Assembly: GCA_011800155.1 (NCBI GenBank)
Contig: CM022373.1
Location: forward strand, 806,001 to 870,000
Length of the DNA: 64,000 nt
Source: Flammulina velutipes
Taxonomy: Eukaryota > Basidiomycota > Agaricomycetes > Agaricales > Physalacriaceae
Direction: 5' to 3'
Part shown: positions 22,754-32,866 of the stretch, piece by piece
Layout of the letters: each line of letters starts with the position of its first letter
Position numbering within the stretch: the first letter of the stretch is position 1
Position numbers and translations under genes: made by a program
Notes under the pieces: model-generated
Database searches by the model: none
Seen by the model: the letters and a program-made list of their open reading frames with translations, nothing else
What the model was told of the DNA's origin: nothing

Positions 22754-24321
22754 TCATAAAGTAAAAGAGTCCGCCCAGTGGCGAATAATGCCCCATCCCC
22801 GTTTATGTACCTCGAAGCGCTTCACATCCCGAGCAACGATCGTGGCGTGTGCGTTGTGCCCAACGTCCAAGAACGCGAACCGTTTCTCCAGTGGGAGCTT
22901 GTTCAAGGAGTTTGCGATGGCCTGCTGGACCGGAGACAGGACTGGCTTCGGCTCCTTACCGTTCCCAGTAGATGCTGCCTCTCCTGGATCGTCGATGATA
23001 TCCGCGACAGCATTCTCTACCTGGCGCTCTAGATCGTCAAGCATGTGCACTAGTCGGTCCCGGTTGGATTCGTTCTCTTTCTCCAGCAGTTTGATGCGAC
23101 TGCGAGATGAGCGGGCGGCGGTCCCTAGGCGGAAGACTACCAGGATCAAGACGGCGGGTATAAGAATCGGTAATAATAGGTAGAGAAGCTGAGAGGAATC
23201 AGTGTTCGTCCATGAACGTCAAGCGAAGCAACATACGACATTAAGAGGAAATCTAAATTGAAGGAAGGGAGGAAGAGCAAAGCCTCTGAAGATATTCTTG
23301 AACCAGCCTGGGGAAAGCGGTATTGGCTTGGGCGTAGGCGCTGGTGGAACCTCTGGAAGGTTGAATGATGTGATTAGTGGGTTGTATGTCTCGTCAAAGT
23401 CTCTGTAACAGCCGCGTCAGGAGGGTGACGAGGATGGAGTCAATTCACATACATTTCGATCCCACTAGTGAAGTGGTCAGCAAATGGGTCCTCTAGTTCT
23501 ATTGCAGAGGTGATGTAAGGAACGGTGCGGTCGTTTATCCTGTTCAGCAGTGTAAGTTGTGCATAGGTAGTGGCTGACAATGACGACTTACGCGTTTGCG
23601 TATATTCGCAGTGTTTTGAATGACGCGAGGCTTTGGTAGAAAATCTTATCTAGAAGATATGGGCTAAGAAAACTGCGGGGAGGCTGTGGGCAACCTTACC
23701 TGGATCAGCCATGACTTGGAGTAAAGGAAGCCCTGTTTTCGACCATTGGTCCACACAGTAGAATTGTTCTCCAGTTCTCGACAGGAATTTCGGGCCGAGT
23801 TTCGCAAAGACGCCAGATATGAACGATGGATAAGTGGGAAGGCCCAGGTGTGGCGTAGCAATGGTATTGAAATTGATCGGTGTGACGTTCTTGAAGAATC
23901 CCCGTTGTGAAAGGATGCTGAATAAGGCGTTAGCCTGGTTAAAAAAGAGACGAGAGTCTACGCACCCAATAACGTAGCGAGAGATAAGACCGCCCAAGCT
24001 GTACCCAGTTATTGAGAACCGAACGACTTGGTGCCCGTCTCCCTCGAGACTGGCGACCTCTGCCAGTATCTAGGACTTTGTGAGCGAAATGAAGTAGGAC
24101 GTATTGATGCTGCGCACCTCTTGAGCAACTCGCTCGCCGCCCCAGTCGATGCCGTCGTACGTCGAGTCGTCGCTGTTCGTCTCTGGCACGATGAGCCTCA
24201 ACTCAATTCCTTCAGCGCTGGGCTCGGACTGAGTCTCCAACATGATACGCTTGAGCTCGTCCATATGCGAGGGATTGCCCCACATGCCGTGGACAATAGC
24301 CAGGAGATGTATACGCGCCAT
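22754..24321 (-). CDS. Putative serine esterase/lipase, ROG1 (DUF676) family
   Basis: Alpha/beta-hydrolase. The N-terminus has the family opening IHLLAIVHGMWGNPSHMDEL, with the oxyanion-hole HG. After an intron the nucleophile elbow reads FSITGYSLGGLISRYVIG (GxSxG with S in GYSLGG). Then come FNTIATPHLGLPTYPS and GLPLLQVMADPG. The C-terminal part carries a membrane span (LLPILIPAVLILVVFRL) followed by a coiled segment (SRIKLLEKENESNRDRLVHM). Relatives are lipid-droplet or ER-associated monoacylglycerol lipases and phospholipases. The catalytic Ser is present; the Asp and His lie in the later exons and were not placed. The start at 24321 immediately precedes the conserved block, so I am fairly sure of it. 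At least seven short introns. Confidence 0.78.
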
Positions 24322-25311
24322 GGTTGAGTACAGGAAAGAGTGCAGTCCAGTGCATGGCTGTTACAACGCAATTGCACCAAGGGGGATTGATCACTGCTGA
24401 TGATCGGCGCGGACATGCCGAAATGCGACGTCAGCCGGAGGCATAATGATAATGACAGCGCATGCATACAAGTTTAGAGCGTTCTTAACGCGTCCTTGCT
24501 ATAATCATCACTGTATTCCATGAGAATGACCCCCGTCCAGCCTACGGGAACTGTACCATAGCTTCAGGATGTTAAATAAATCGAAAGCTCCTCCAGTTCG
24601 TGGCTCTATCATTTTCAGTACCTTGATCTTGAGACACGATGTGGCGCATATGTGGCGTATGCAAGTTCGTCGGAGAAACTCCGGTCCAAAATACTTCTGC
24701 CCATCGTCCCGTTTGTCTAGTCGGTGGTCTACTTGGATGGGAGCCAAAACGCGCTTAGCTATATCTTCGCCTTCCTGTAATTTCTTACATTCCAGCTGAA
24801 TTGTTGAGGCTGGGTGGCTCATCACGTCCCTTCGCCCCGACTTCATTTCAATACACCTCGTTTCCACACATCAAGGCCGCCAATCGCAAGATGCTTCGAT
24901 ATTCGACACCGTAGCAATGGCAAAGATGCACTACCCCTATTTCAAAGACTGCGGCGCAGTTTCATATATGTAAGACATACCCATACTTCAACTTTCAAGT
25001 ATTCTCCGCGAGTCTTTGTTCCCTTTACCGAAGCTTTTCCACTTGCACATTTGATCAGAAAGAAAAAGGTTCTGGTTACAGGCCGAGAATACAGCGAGTT
25101 CATTCAAATTTTGAGAGCTACAGGCAGGTCTACAGTTACGGCGAGTGGTTCGCTTCTTCTATGTAAGTGGTCATGCAGTTATATCGTGTCGTGGTTGTAG
25201 AAACAAATAAGATAGGTTGTGTTGGATGTCATGAAGTAATAATATCACCAGTGTGCCGCCGAAAATGAAGACCGAGTCCAAAAAACGAAAAGAAAGAGTA
25301 GGAGGATACAT
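24322..25311. other. Intergenic region with unsupported open frames
   Basis: About 990 bp. A 119-codon frame at 24508-24867 (-) and a 128-codon frame at 24814-25200 (+) are open, but neither has a recognisable motif, splice partner or promoter. I call no gene. The stretch holds the lipase promoter. Confidence 0.3.
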
Positions 25312-26091
25312 CTATATTGTGTCCACCGCCAAGAAGCGCACGGCCTTCTTTTGCGGTATGGAGTCGGTGCTCCCCTGGGGCGACGACGGCGCAGCAGAAG
25401 CAGGCGCGGATACAGTGCGCGCGCCGGGTAAAAAGCGTGACATGCGCGTTTTGAGGGACAAGCCGGAACGGGTAGATTGCGGGGTAGATGGAGCGGTGGA
25501 CGTGATAGTGGTGGACGACGCCGTTGAAAGACCGGGATCCACGGACGAGGACGACGCGGAGACGATAGTGCTCGGCTTTTTTAGCGAAGATCGCGCTGGT
25601 GGCGGGGGCAATGGCACTGTCGCAGCGGGACGCTCGTGGTGATGCTGAGACCCCTGCGAAGTCCGACCATAAGGCGAGTACGTTGAGCCAGCCTGGTGCA
25701 GATGAGGAGTGCGAGACAAATGCAGGCCCATGGCTATCTGCTCGATGGACGGTGGCGCCGTCGACGCGTCGTGCTGGCGAAACCGCGCTGGAACTTGGCG
25801 TTCGGCGCGCACTCCCTGCATGTGTTCGTCAGCAGGATTCAAAAAACACTAAGCAAGCATGACACGCACCGTCTGTTTGCGTTTCACGGTGGGCCCGTGC
25901 GATACCGACAGTGAGCGTTTGACAGAAGACATGAAGCGGAATCCAGAGCTGGGTGCCGGGGACGTGGAGGAGGATGCAAGCATGGAGTTATCGTCGTAGT
26001 CGCCCAACCGACCGAGGCTGACTGTGCGTGCAGAAATGGAGGAGCCGTGTCGTTTGTGCGTCGGACGTGGTGTCCGTTGTATGTCCTCCAT
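25312..26091 (-). CDS. Hypothetical Ser/Pro-rich disordered protein with RVxF-like motif
   Basis: Unrecognised, about 240 residues in two exons. Exon 1 (from 26091) begins MEDIQRTPRPTHKRHGSSIS and ends VKRKQT. A 54-nt GTGCGT...ATGCAG intron leads to GVRAERQVPARFRQHDAST. The rest is low complexity: a poly-Pro patch (PLPPPPARSSLKK), Ser/Thr-rich repeats, and a conserved-looking end IPQKKAVRFLAVD. KAVRF fits the protein phosphatase 1 docking consensus (K/R)xVxF, and with ARSSLKK suggests a regulatory or scaffold protein (inference). GC-rich codon use supports coding. No domain of known fold is visible. Confidence 0.55.
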
Positions 26092-26628
26092 TGAATGTGC
26101 TATAATACCAGTGACTTCAGCGTTTCTGCACGGCGAGCAGCAAGTCCAGATAAAAACGCAGGTGAACGTTCAGGAAGAGGTTATGGCGAACCTTAGATCA
26201 TGCTTCAGGGCAATCGAATGTCTCGGCAAATGCCGCGGATCATTTCGAAGCCTTCTGTCGGAGTTGTGTTCCGCCCCCGGATCCATTGCACTGTCGTCCT
26301 CCCAGTGCCACTCGTCGACATCGTTCGTATCTGTCCCGTTGCGCTGTACTGCTTGACGAAATCACTCTGTTGTAGATGGAACATGGATCCCGACAAACCC
26401 CAACGGCGACGGTCGCCGGCTGTGGTGTACAAACAACCAAATAACAACAATGGCCTTGTGCTCAAATAAGCATGCCGTCAAGTTATTGTACCCCCTCGTC
26501 ATTGTTCTCTATCTATAAGACTTCTCCACTGAAACGAGGTAACCCCAAGGTCAGACAGGTTCTCCTCCCATCTCCACTGCGCACCCGAAAATCCCAACTA
26601 CCATCCATTCTTTATTTCACGCGCAACC
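26092..26628. other. Intergenic region, promoter of the small gene at 26629
   Basis: About 540 bp. Frames of 86-89 codons are open on both strands at about 26200-26469, with no recognisable content in either. A TATA-like CTATCTATAAGAC at about 26508-26520 lies about 110 bp upstream of the ATG at 26629. Confidence 0.3.
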
Positions 26629-26935
26629 ATGTCCTACTACTCTTCCAGCATGACCTCCTACGACTCCTCCTTCGTCATCTTTGAGGAAGACGAACGCACC
26701 TTCGCCAGGTATGTCTTTCACTTTCGTCAATGCTGCATAACGCTGATCGCAACGATGCAGCTTGTCCAAGACTGTGCGCATTTCATCCTACACGCGATAC
26801 CTCGAACGCCGCATGGTCGGTGCTTGGAAGAAGGTCACCGGCTTGACCAAGAAACAACACCGCGCCTCTTACCTCCCACCAAACTTCATCCGCGTCACCC
26901 CCCAGAAGAGGAAGAGCATCCGTTACGCCCTCTAA
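26629..26935 (+). CDS. Small basic hypothetical protein
   Basis: Unrecognised, about 85 residues in two exons. Exon 1 begins MSYYSSSMTSYDSSFVIFEE and ends TFA(S). An intron of about 52 nt ends AACGATGCAG and restores LSKTVRISSYTRYLERRMVG, AWKKVTGLTKKQHRASYLPP and VTPQKRKSIRYAL. The second half is very basic and ordered-looking, with only CTC/AAG/CGC-type codons, as in highly expressed fungal genes. Small size, strong codon bias and a TATA-like element point to an abundant protein. It has no signal peptide and no obvious ribosomal-protein signature. Confidence 0.6.
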
Positions 26936-27146
26936 ATCATCGTTGCCGGTTATCGATGGACTGCTGTATTTATTCGTCATGGTTTTTTCTTGGACATGAA
27001 CATTGATGGGACTTTCACTCGACGATTTGGACGTTATTATTTATTCATCTGTAGCGTTACCCTCATACCCCAACCAGTCTCTAATTACACAATATATTCT
27101 AATATCTTGATTAAGCCTCGTTGCTCAACTTGATCATGTTCACAAG

Positions 27147-28587
27147 CTACCCAAAAGTGTCAGGAAATGTATCTTGGATACTGAAGAACTGGCTCACTTG
27201 CAGCGTCCAGTCTCTTGCTTGCACAAGCGCGGCATTAGCTGCTTCTAACGCTCCAATCCTCGCTTGGGACACAAGCTGTTGCTCCTGGAGCTCCACAAAA
27301 CGAGGTTGCACCGGACATGTTGCCTTGAGATCTTGTCAATCTGTGCATCTAGCTCGTGTTCAAAAACAAGTGCCTACATCGTCATGCGGGGGTGGCGCCG
27401 GGGCATTCCCAGAATCATCATCATCAAACTCGCGAATTGGACGCCTGCTTGGTCGGGGATCAGAAGGCGGGGGCGTCAGTGGTGTAACGAAAAAGTGTGG
27501 GTCATCGATGGAAATGGCGTCGTCATGAATGATAGGTCTGAATGGAGGGATCTCCTGGACTGGAGCGAGAGCGGACATCGTGTTGATAGAGCGACAGTGG
27601 GACGGTGTCGATGGCATCGTCGATGAGCGTCGAAGTCGTTGTACCACATTGGATCCAGGTGTTTCGTACGGGTTAAATCTCGAGTGCATTCGAGCTGGCG
27701 TCCGAATTGGACCGGGACCTGTCGAAGGACCAGCAACAGGTTCTGGCGCGTCTACCAACGCGGCTGGCCTGACGGTGTTAATCGAGTTCAAGTGGAATGA
27801 TAATCGACTCACTCATCCTCAGGCTCGCCTGCAAGAAGGCGTCGGGCATTCGCTTGGCTTTTCGCGTCCTTCTGCCAATTGAGCTGTGTCCTATCAGTAA
27901 ATTTGAATATGTGATCAGAGAAAAGAAATCGCACCAGCACCCGCACTGTATCCACCTTGAATTCCACAGAGATTTGTTTGAGAACCCCCACCAACTCCTT
28001 TAAACATTTCGCGGAGTACCTTTCCTCCTGAGGAAACTTGTCGATAATCTCCCGCAAGCCAAATTCTTGGATTCTGACGAATGGTTCTGACGTTAGTGAA
28101 TGTAGGTAGGGAAAAGAGGAGACGCACATCTCCCGTAAGCGATCAGTGAACACGACAGTTCCCGTTAACTCTCCGTGCGAGCGCACAGGATGACTAGTAT
28201 CAACATCGTCGCGCAGCGAGATGAAACCTTTGTTGTTCTAGATTTATATGTAGGTTAGCTCGCGTTAATGGTGAGACTCTAACCAGGAAATGACCGACAG
28301 CATTTAACAATAAATTTAGGAGATATGAAGGTGCTGATAATGAGCGTTTGAAGGTATGAAGTGCTCGTTTATCTGGGAATGGTGACTTCGATAAGGGCCC
28401 CAAGAAAGAAAGAAATTTGAGAGTCTTACAAGGCTCAACGATTGTGGTTTGGAGGTCAGAGTCTCCGAGGTTGTTGTCTGCCGGCGGACAAAGGATCACA
28501 AAAAAGACTGAATAATTAGATCATTAGAGGTCGGCATTACGACGAAGACATACCTATGTAACAAGGGGGAGGACGTGTACGCGCCAT
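27147..28587 (-). CDS. Hypothetical multi-exon protein with C-terminal coiled coil
   Basis: Unrecognised. The start at 28587 reads MARTRPPPCYI and after an intron VFFVILCPPADNNLGDSDLQ. Later exons give KGFISLRDDVDTSHPVRSHG, IQEFGLREIIDKFPQEERYS and CLKELVGVLKQISVEFKVD, then a Pro/Ser-rich acidic linker (RPIREFDDDDSGNAPAPPP). A last exon reads FVELQEQQLVSQARIGALEA and VQARDWTLQVSQFFSIQDTF, a short coiled coil ending at 27147. Exon joins are supported by GT/AG sites and by continuous helical coding, except the join before the last exon, which I could not fix exactly. No catalytic motif or known domain is visible. Confidence 0.55.
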
Positions 28588-29015
28588 CGTAGAAAAGAGG
28601 AGAAGAGAGAAATAAAAATATGGAATTCTTCTCTTTGGGTCCCAGCTTCATATACTCAGCGTCGACCTTTGTTTGAAAGGATTCTATGATCGCCGTGGGT
28701 TTAGATAAAGGTGGGTTTACACTCCAAGATGATAATGGCAGAGATAGACAGTCTGGAAGGGCATTGAAGCCTTTAGCTTGATTCCCTTAGACAAAAGTTG
28801 AACACAAAGCCCATTGCTGAGAAGTTCGTCAAAGACCAGTGGTGGGAAACCTTGGCTTCCTAGGCGAGAGAATTGAATAATTGTCTTCGAAGCAAGAATA
28901 AAGAGCTTGGACGCTTGGAGAATCGGGAGCGAGATGATGAGCACAAGTAGAATACGCGCGAGGCGTGGCTCGACATGGTAGTATGAGATCAAAAGAGGCT
29001 TGATCTGCAACGTCC
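28588..29015. other. Intergenic region before the CCZ1 remnant
   Basis: About 430 bp holding the 5' flank of the leftward gene at 28587. A minus-strand open frame (28717-29010) has no partner. From about 28975 the sequence matches 30487 onwards (GAGATCAAAAGAGGCTTGAT), the flank just upstream of the CCZ1 start. Confidence 0.4.
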
Positions 29016-29470
29016 ATGTCCGCTGCGCCTACGAAGCCCTCAAATCTGCAGTACTTGACGATATATAACCCTACGATCCGACCTCAGACTTAGCCAGCAC
29101 CAGACGACGACGAGGTTGATCACAGTCTGTTCTGCGCGTCCCGGGAGCGAGCTGTTTCGCGCGATAGAATGCTTGGACAGGCAGGCCTGGCAAAGGCTCT
29201 CGTAAACTTCTCAGACTACGTCTTTTCAAGCAACTGCCACCGCCGACCTCCAATAAAGAATACTTCCGCTGGAAGAATCATGCAACAACACTTATTTACA
29301 GAATAGACGAGTGGTCTTGGATACGGAAACTACTGGGGTACGTTTAGTTGTTCTCGTCCCAATTAATTCTACACAGTACTACCGCAATGCATCCCAAAAA
29401 ATAACAGATAACTCCAGGTTTACCGCATCTCATTATACCTACACTTCTTCTTCCGCCGCCACCGCCACAC
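29016..29470 (+). pseudogene. Decayed partial copy of CCZ1
   Basis: The segment 28975-29335 matches 30487-30850 at most positions, including the start codon and the codons for LQYLTIYNPTIRPQT. Codon 26 is TAG (29091-29093) where intact CCZ1 has CAG, and several indels follow. Near 29336 it jumps about 0.45 kb in the parent to sequences matching about 31280-31380 (GGTACGT...GATGCATCCCAAA), then to the proline-codon run near 31500 (CTTCTTC(T/C)TCC(G/A)CCGCCACC), ending about 29470. Intron-derived sequence is kept at the GGTACGT site, so this is a DNA-level duplication with internal deletion, not a retrocopy. Confidence 0.82.
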
Positions 29471-29618
29471 TCCTTTCACAAGCTCAGCCGTCAAACAGTA
29501 CCAAATAAAGAAAACCTAGCCGATCGCGAAGTGGCTTGAACTGAACCTACGTGAAGCTTCAGATCAGATCTCAGAAGGGGCTTGAACTCATCTTTCGAAT
29601 AATACTCAATCCCTCCCT

Positions 29619-30327
29619 ATGTCTACATCGCCAGCAACGGTCAAAGTCGACGTCGCGGATGTGCAAACTACCCCTCTGTGCCTAACGAAGCTGTATCTTA
29701 TCTTGACATTGGGCGGCTTCACTCTAGGCTTTGTAGAATTCCAGGTTGTCTTTCTGGGCGACTACAAGCCAACGACCCAGCTCATCATTGGTTTCACGAC
29801 ATCCGTACTCTACCTCCTTGTCGCCTTCACCTTACGAATTACAAAAATGGTCGATGTGGACTCTGACCCTGCTGCTCCCGATTATTTTACCTGTCTTTTC
29901 GTATTTAGTTGGTCGCCTCTCGCCAGTGAGTAGCCTCTCCTATTCTATCTATCTCATATTGATGATTTTTCCCATTAGCTCTCGCACACTCAGTCTATGA
30001 ATATCTCATCCCAGCGCTGAGCCCACAGACAAAAGAGCTCGTGTTCCCTGTGATGATGCTATTTTATGGTCCCCTCTTTACGTTGTGTGCTGGTGTGGGA
30101 TGGAGATTGTTCCTCCAGAGGCTGGTCTTTTGTAAGCCTCCTATTTTCGCTGAACAGACCTCAAATTTACCATGCTAGATTTATTCCAAATGTATTTGGG
30201 GTTTTGTTATACGTTCAAGCTTGCGCTGGCTGAATTTGGCATTGGCTCGGAGCCTTGCCCGTCAGAGATGACAAACCTGGAGGAGCGTGCCCAAGTTTTC
30301 AGCGATCGTGCTGCTAACTTTGTATGA
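29619..30327 (+). CDS. Small hypothetical multi-spanning membrane protein
   Basis: Unrecognised, about 195 residues in three exons. Exon 1 begins MSTSPATVKVDVADVQTTPL and holds two hydrophobic spans (LYLILTLGGFTLGFVEFQVV; LIIGFTTSVLYLLVAFTLRI). It splices at SPLA|T to LAHSVYEYLIPALSPQTKEL, then ELVFPVMMLFYGPLFTLCAG. A second intron ending GCTAG leads to LFQMYLGFCYTFKLALAEFG and the stop at 30327. Four probable membrane segments. It lies between the CCZ1 remnant and CCZ1, on the same strand, so it was either carried in or already present when the duplication occurred. Function unknown. Confidence 0.6.
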
Positions 30328-30527
30328 GTGGAGGACTAAATCCGACTGCCTCTCCGGCCATTTACCAGGGCTGGTGATCGATACGATACCATCGCAAGTA
30401 CCGTCTGTAGCATTTATGAATCGACATCCCTTGTACACAAGAATGAGGCTTGGAGAATATACAGTAGTGAAGCACGTTGGCTCAGTATGGCAATATGAGA
30501 TCAAAAGAGGCTTGATTTGCAACGTCC

Positions 30528-32607
30528 ATGTCCGCCACGCCTAGGACGCCCCCAAATCTGCAGTACTTGACGATATATAATCCTACAATCCGACCTCAAA
30601 CTCAGCCAGCACCAGACGACGAAGATGCCGAGGAGGCTGCCCACATTCTGTTCTACACGTCCAAGGAGCGAGCCGTTTCGCGTGATAGAATGCTTAGACA
30701 AGTTGGCCTGGCAAAGGCTCTCGTAAACTTCTCAGAGCACGTCTTTCCAAGCAGCTCCCAGCCAAATCTGACCTCCAATAAAGAATATTCACGCCTGACG
30801 AACCGTGCAACAACATTCATTCACAGACCAGACGAATGGTCATGATCTCCCCAGAGCCGGACTTTTGGATACATGCAGTATGTCGGTCTGTTTCATACAA
30901 TATTTCTCTTCTGATTTATGCAGTGCGTCGAACTGGCAAGGTCGACGCGGCCAGCCACCATTGGCAGAAGCAAGGGCAAATCTGGAACTATTGGGCGGTC
31001 CAAAGGCAAGGAACCTGCCTTGGTCATGGACTATGAAGAATCATCCGTCGACGACATTGCACTGCGTCAAGACCTCCTTCGTGGCTACGAGAAGTTCAAG
31101 GTAAGGTCGTTGTTCGGATCTCAGTGAACGACTATCAATCTGTTGCACTAGTTAAAGCATGGCTCGTTGACCACCATCCTCGACACCCTTGGCTACGATG
31201 CCCTATCACTCCAGCTTGAGCGCTTCTTCACACCTTGGGCATGGTCGTGGGAGATAGAAGAGAGCAATAGATTCGGGAACCACCTCGGTACGTCGCTCGC
31301 TGTTCTCGTCATAGTCCGTTCTTAATAATACTCTAGGCCTCACGATGCATCCCAAACAACAACATATAACTAGACTACTGGACTCCACCTATCCTGATAT
31401 ACCCACTCTTATAATCACCCCATCACACGTTATACCCTCCACGACATTTAGCAACGCGCGTTTGCCATCAGGCCTACCGCGCCTCATATCTACGCTTCTT
31501 CCTCCACCGCCACCGCCACCACTGCCTTCCACTCCGTCGGACACATCCTCGACCGAAGGCCATGCAATATCCGAGCCCACGCCCACGTCCAAGACGACAG
31601 ACAGCGCATTCTTAGGCATCCCAACAATGAACATGAACCTCAAGCTAAACTGGCCGGGGTACTTGACCTTCAAAAGTGGCAACAAGCGCCCGCCAGAGCA
31701 GGAGAAGATACCTCCGAGTACACCTGTGCCGCCTGGCGATGACAACAAGTTCCAAGAGTCCCGACCAGAAGAAGCTGTCGTCGACAAACTGGCTCTCGCG
31801 GACGCCATCAACTCCAATGAGAATACTTCCTCTTTATCGAAGGCATCGGTTCAAGAACCCAACTCGCCGAATGCAAGCCCGAATGCGTCAGAGGCCGTAT
31901 CGCCGTCATCTCCTCAAGTAGATCTCCCAGAGTCGCCTGTCCCTCCTCCCGAAATTTCCTCGACATCGATCTATCTGGCTCCTCCTGACAATCCTTTACA
32001 AACGGACCGACGGAAGGTGCATTTCCTAACGGTACAGTGCCTCCTCCTTATTACGGTTCGCTTGTTAATCGTACCTTTAGACTTATCCTATTGTCCTCGC
32101 CTTCGTTACCGACGATCCACCGGAGCCGGTATTGGTTCAGAAGATATCATACGATGTTCTAGGGATACTTGACCAAGACTCGTTGCTGAGCAGTAGTGCT
32201 GAGACGCTTCCCAGCGCTGCGAAGATCTTGCAACCGAAGGACCGGCATATAATCTCGCGTGGCGGCTTTATAATCTCCAACGAGAACTTCGAATCCCCGG
32301 GAGAGCAGCTGTATATTGCGCAGAGATTGTTCGAGAAGTGCGTATTTACTACTGAATCGTCTGTTGATTCTTACTAACGGCTCTGTGAATTAGTGACCCG
32401 GATATTCAAGAAGTCTTTTCGCGAGGCGTGAATCCGCAGTACTGGCATATCGCGAGACGAGGGTGGGATCAGGAGGTTTACATGGAAGTGCTGAGGAAGG
32501 AGACGACGCTCTCGGATGTGGATAATCTGATGCTTGGGGTCATACGGAAGTTTACTACTGAGGCTGCTAGTCCGACATCGTCTACGAGAGTTGAGTCGAG
32601 GACATAG
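30528..32607 (+). CDS. CCZ1: Vacuolar fusion protein CCZ1 (Mon1-Ccz1 Rab7 GEF subunit)
   Basis: CCZ1 with MON1 forms the exchange factor that loads Rab7/Ypt7 on late endosomes and vacuoles. The N-terminal longin-like part has LQYLTIYNPTIRPQTQP, AHILFYTSKERAVSRDRMLR, QVGLAKALVNFSE and the family motif NIHSQTRRMVMISPEPDFWI, followed by CVELAR. Then come HPKQQHITRLLDSTYPDIPT and LIITPSHVIPSTTFSNARLP, a Pro-rich disordered linker, and the C-terminal part with RHIISRGGFIISNENFESPG and SRGVNPQYWHIARRGWDQEV. The first intron must begin with GC rather than GT (GCACGT...AATAAAG, about 30743-30785) to join NFSE to IFTPDEPC. Further introns are normal. A partial, dead copy lies 1.5 kb upstream. Confidence 0.85.
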
Positions 32608-32866
32608 GTTGTGACAATATACTTATTTGTGGACTTTTTCTTCTTCTTGTGATACTGTATTGTATCGATGGGGGTGACCAGGGTAAGCCACCGCCACAAT
32701 CTTACGGCTGTTGCTCACATTTCACCAGCATGATCGACAACGTGGTATCCACGTTTGACTCCTAATCTCACCTTGAAATGACAATCTTGCCAGAGCCTTG
32801 GTCCACGCTTGCTGGCATCCCGTTGTCGAGAACAGTCACGCACTATACCAAGCGCAACCTCCAAAA

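Noticed and set aside
24508..24867. Minus-strand 119-codon open frame
   Set aside because: No domain, biased codon use or promoter; an overlapping plus-strand frame is equally open. Not enough to call a gene.
26200..26469. Open frames of 86-89 codons on both strands
   Set aside because: Mirror-image openness on both strands is typical of chance in GC-balanced DNA, and neither product looks like a protein.
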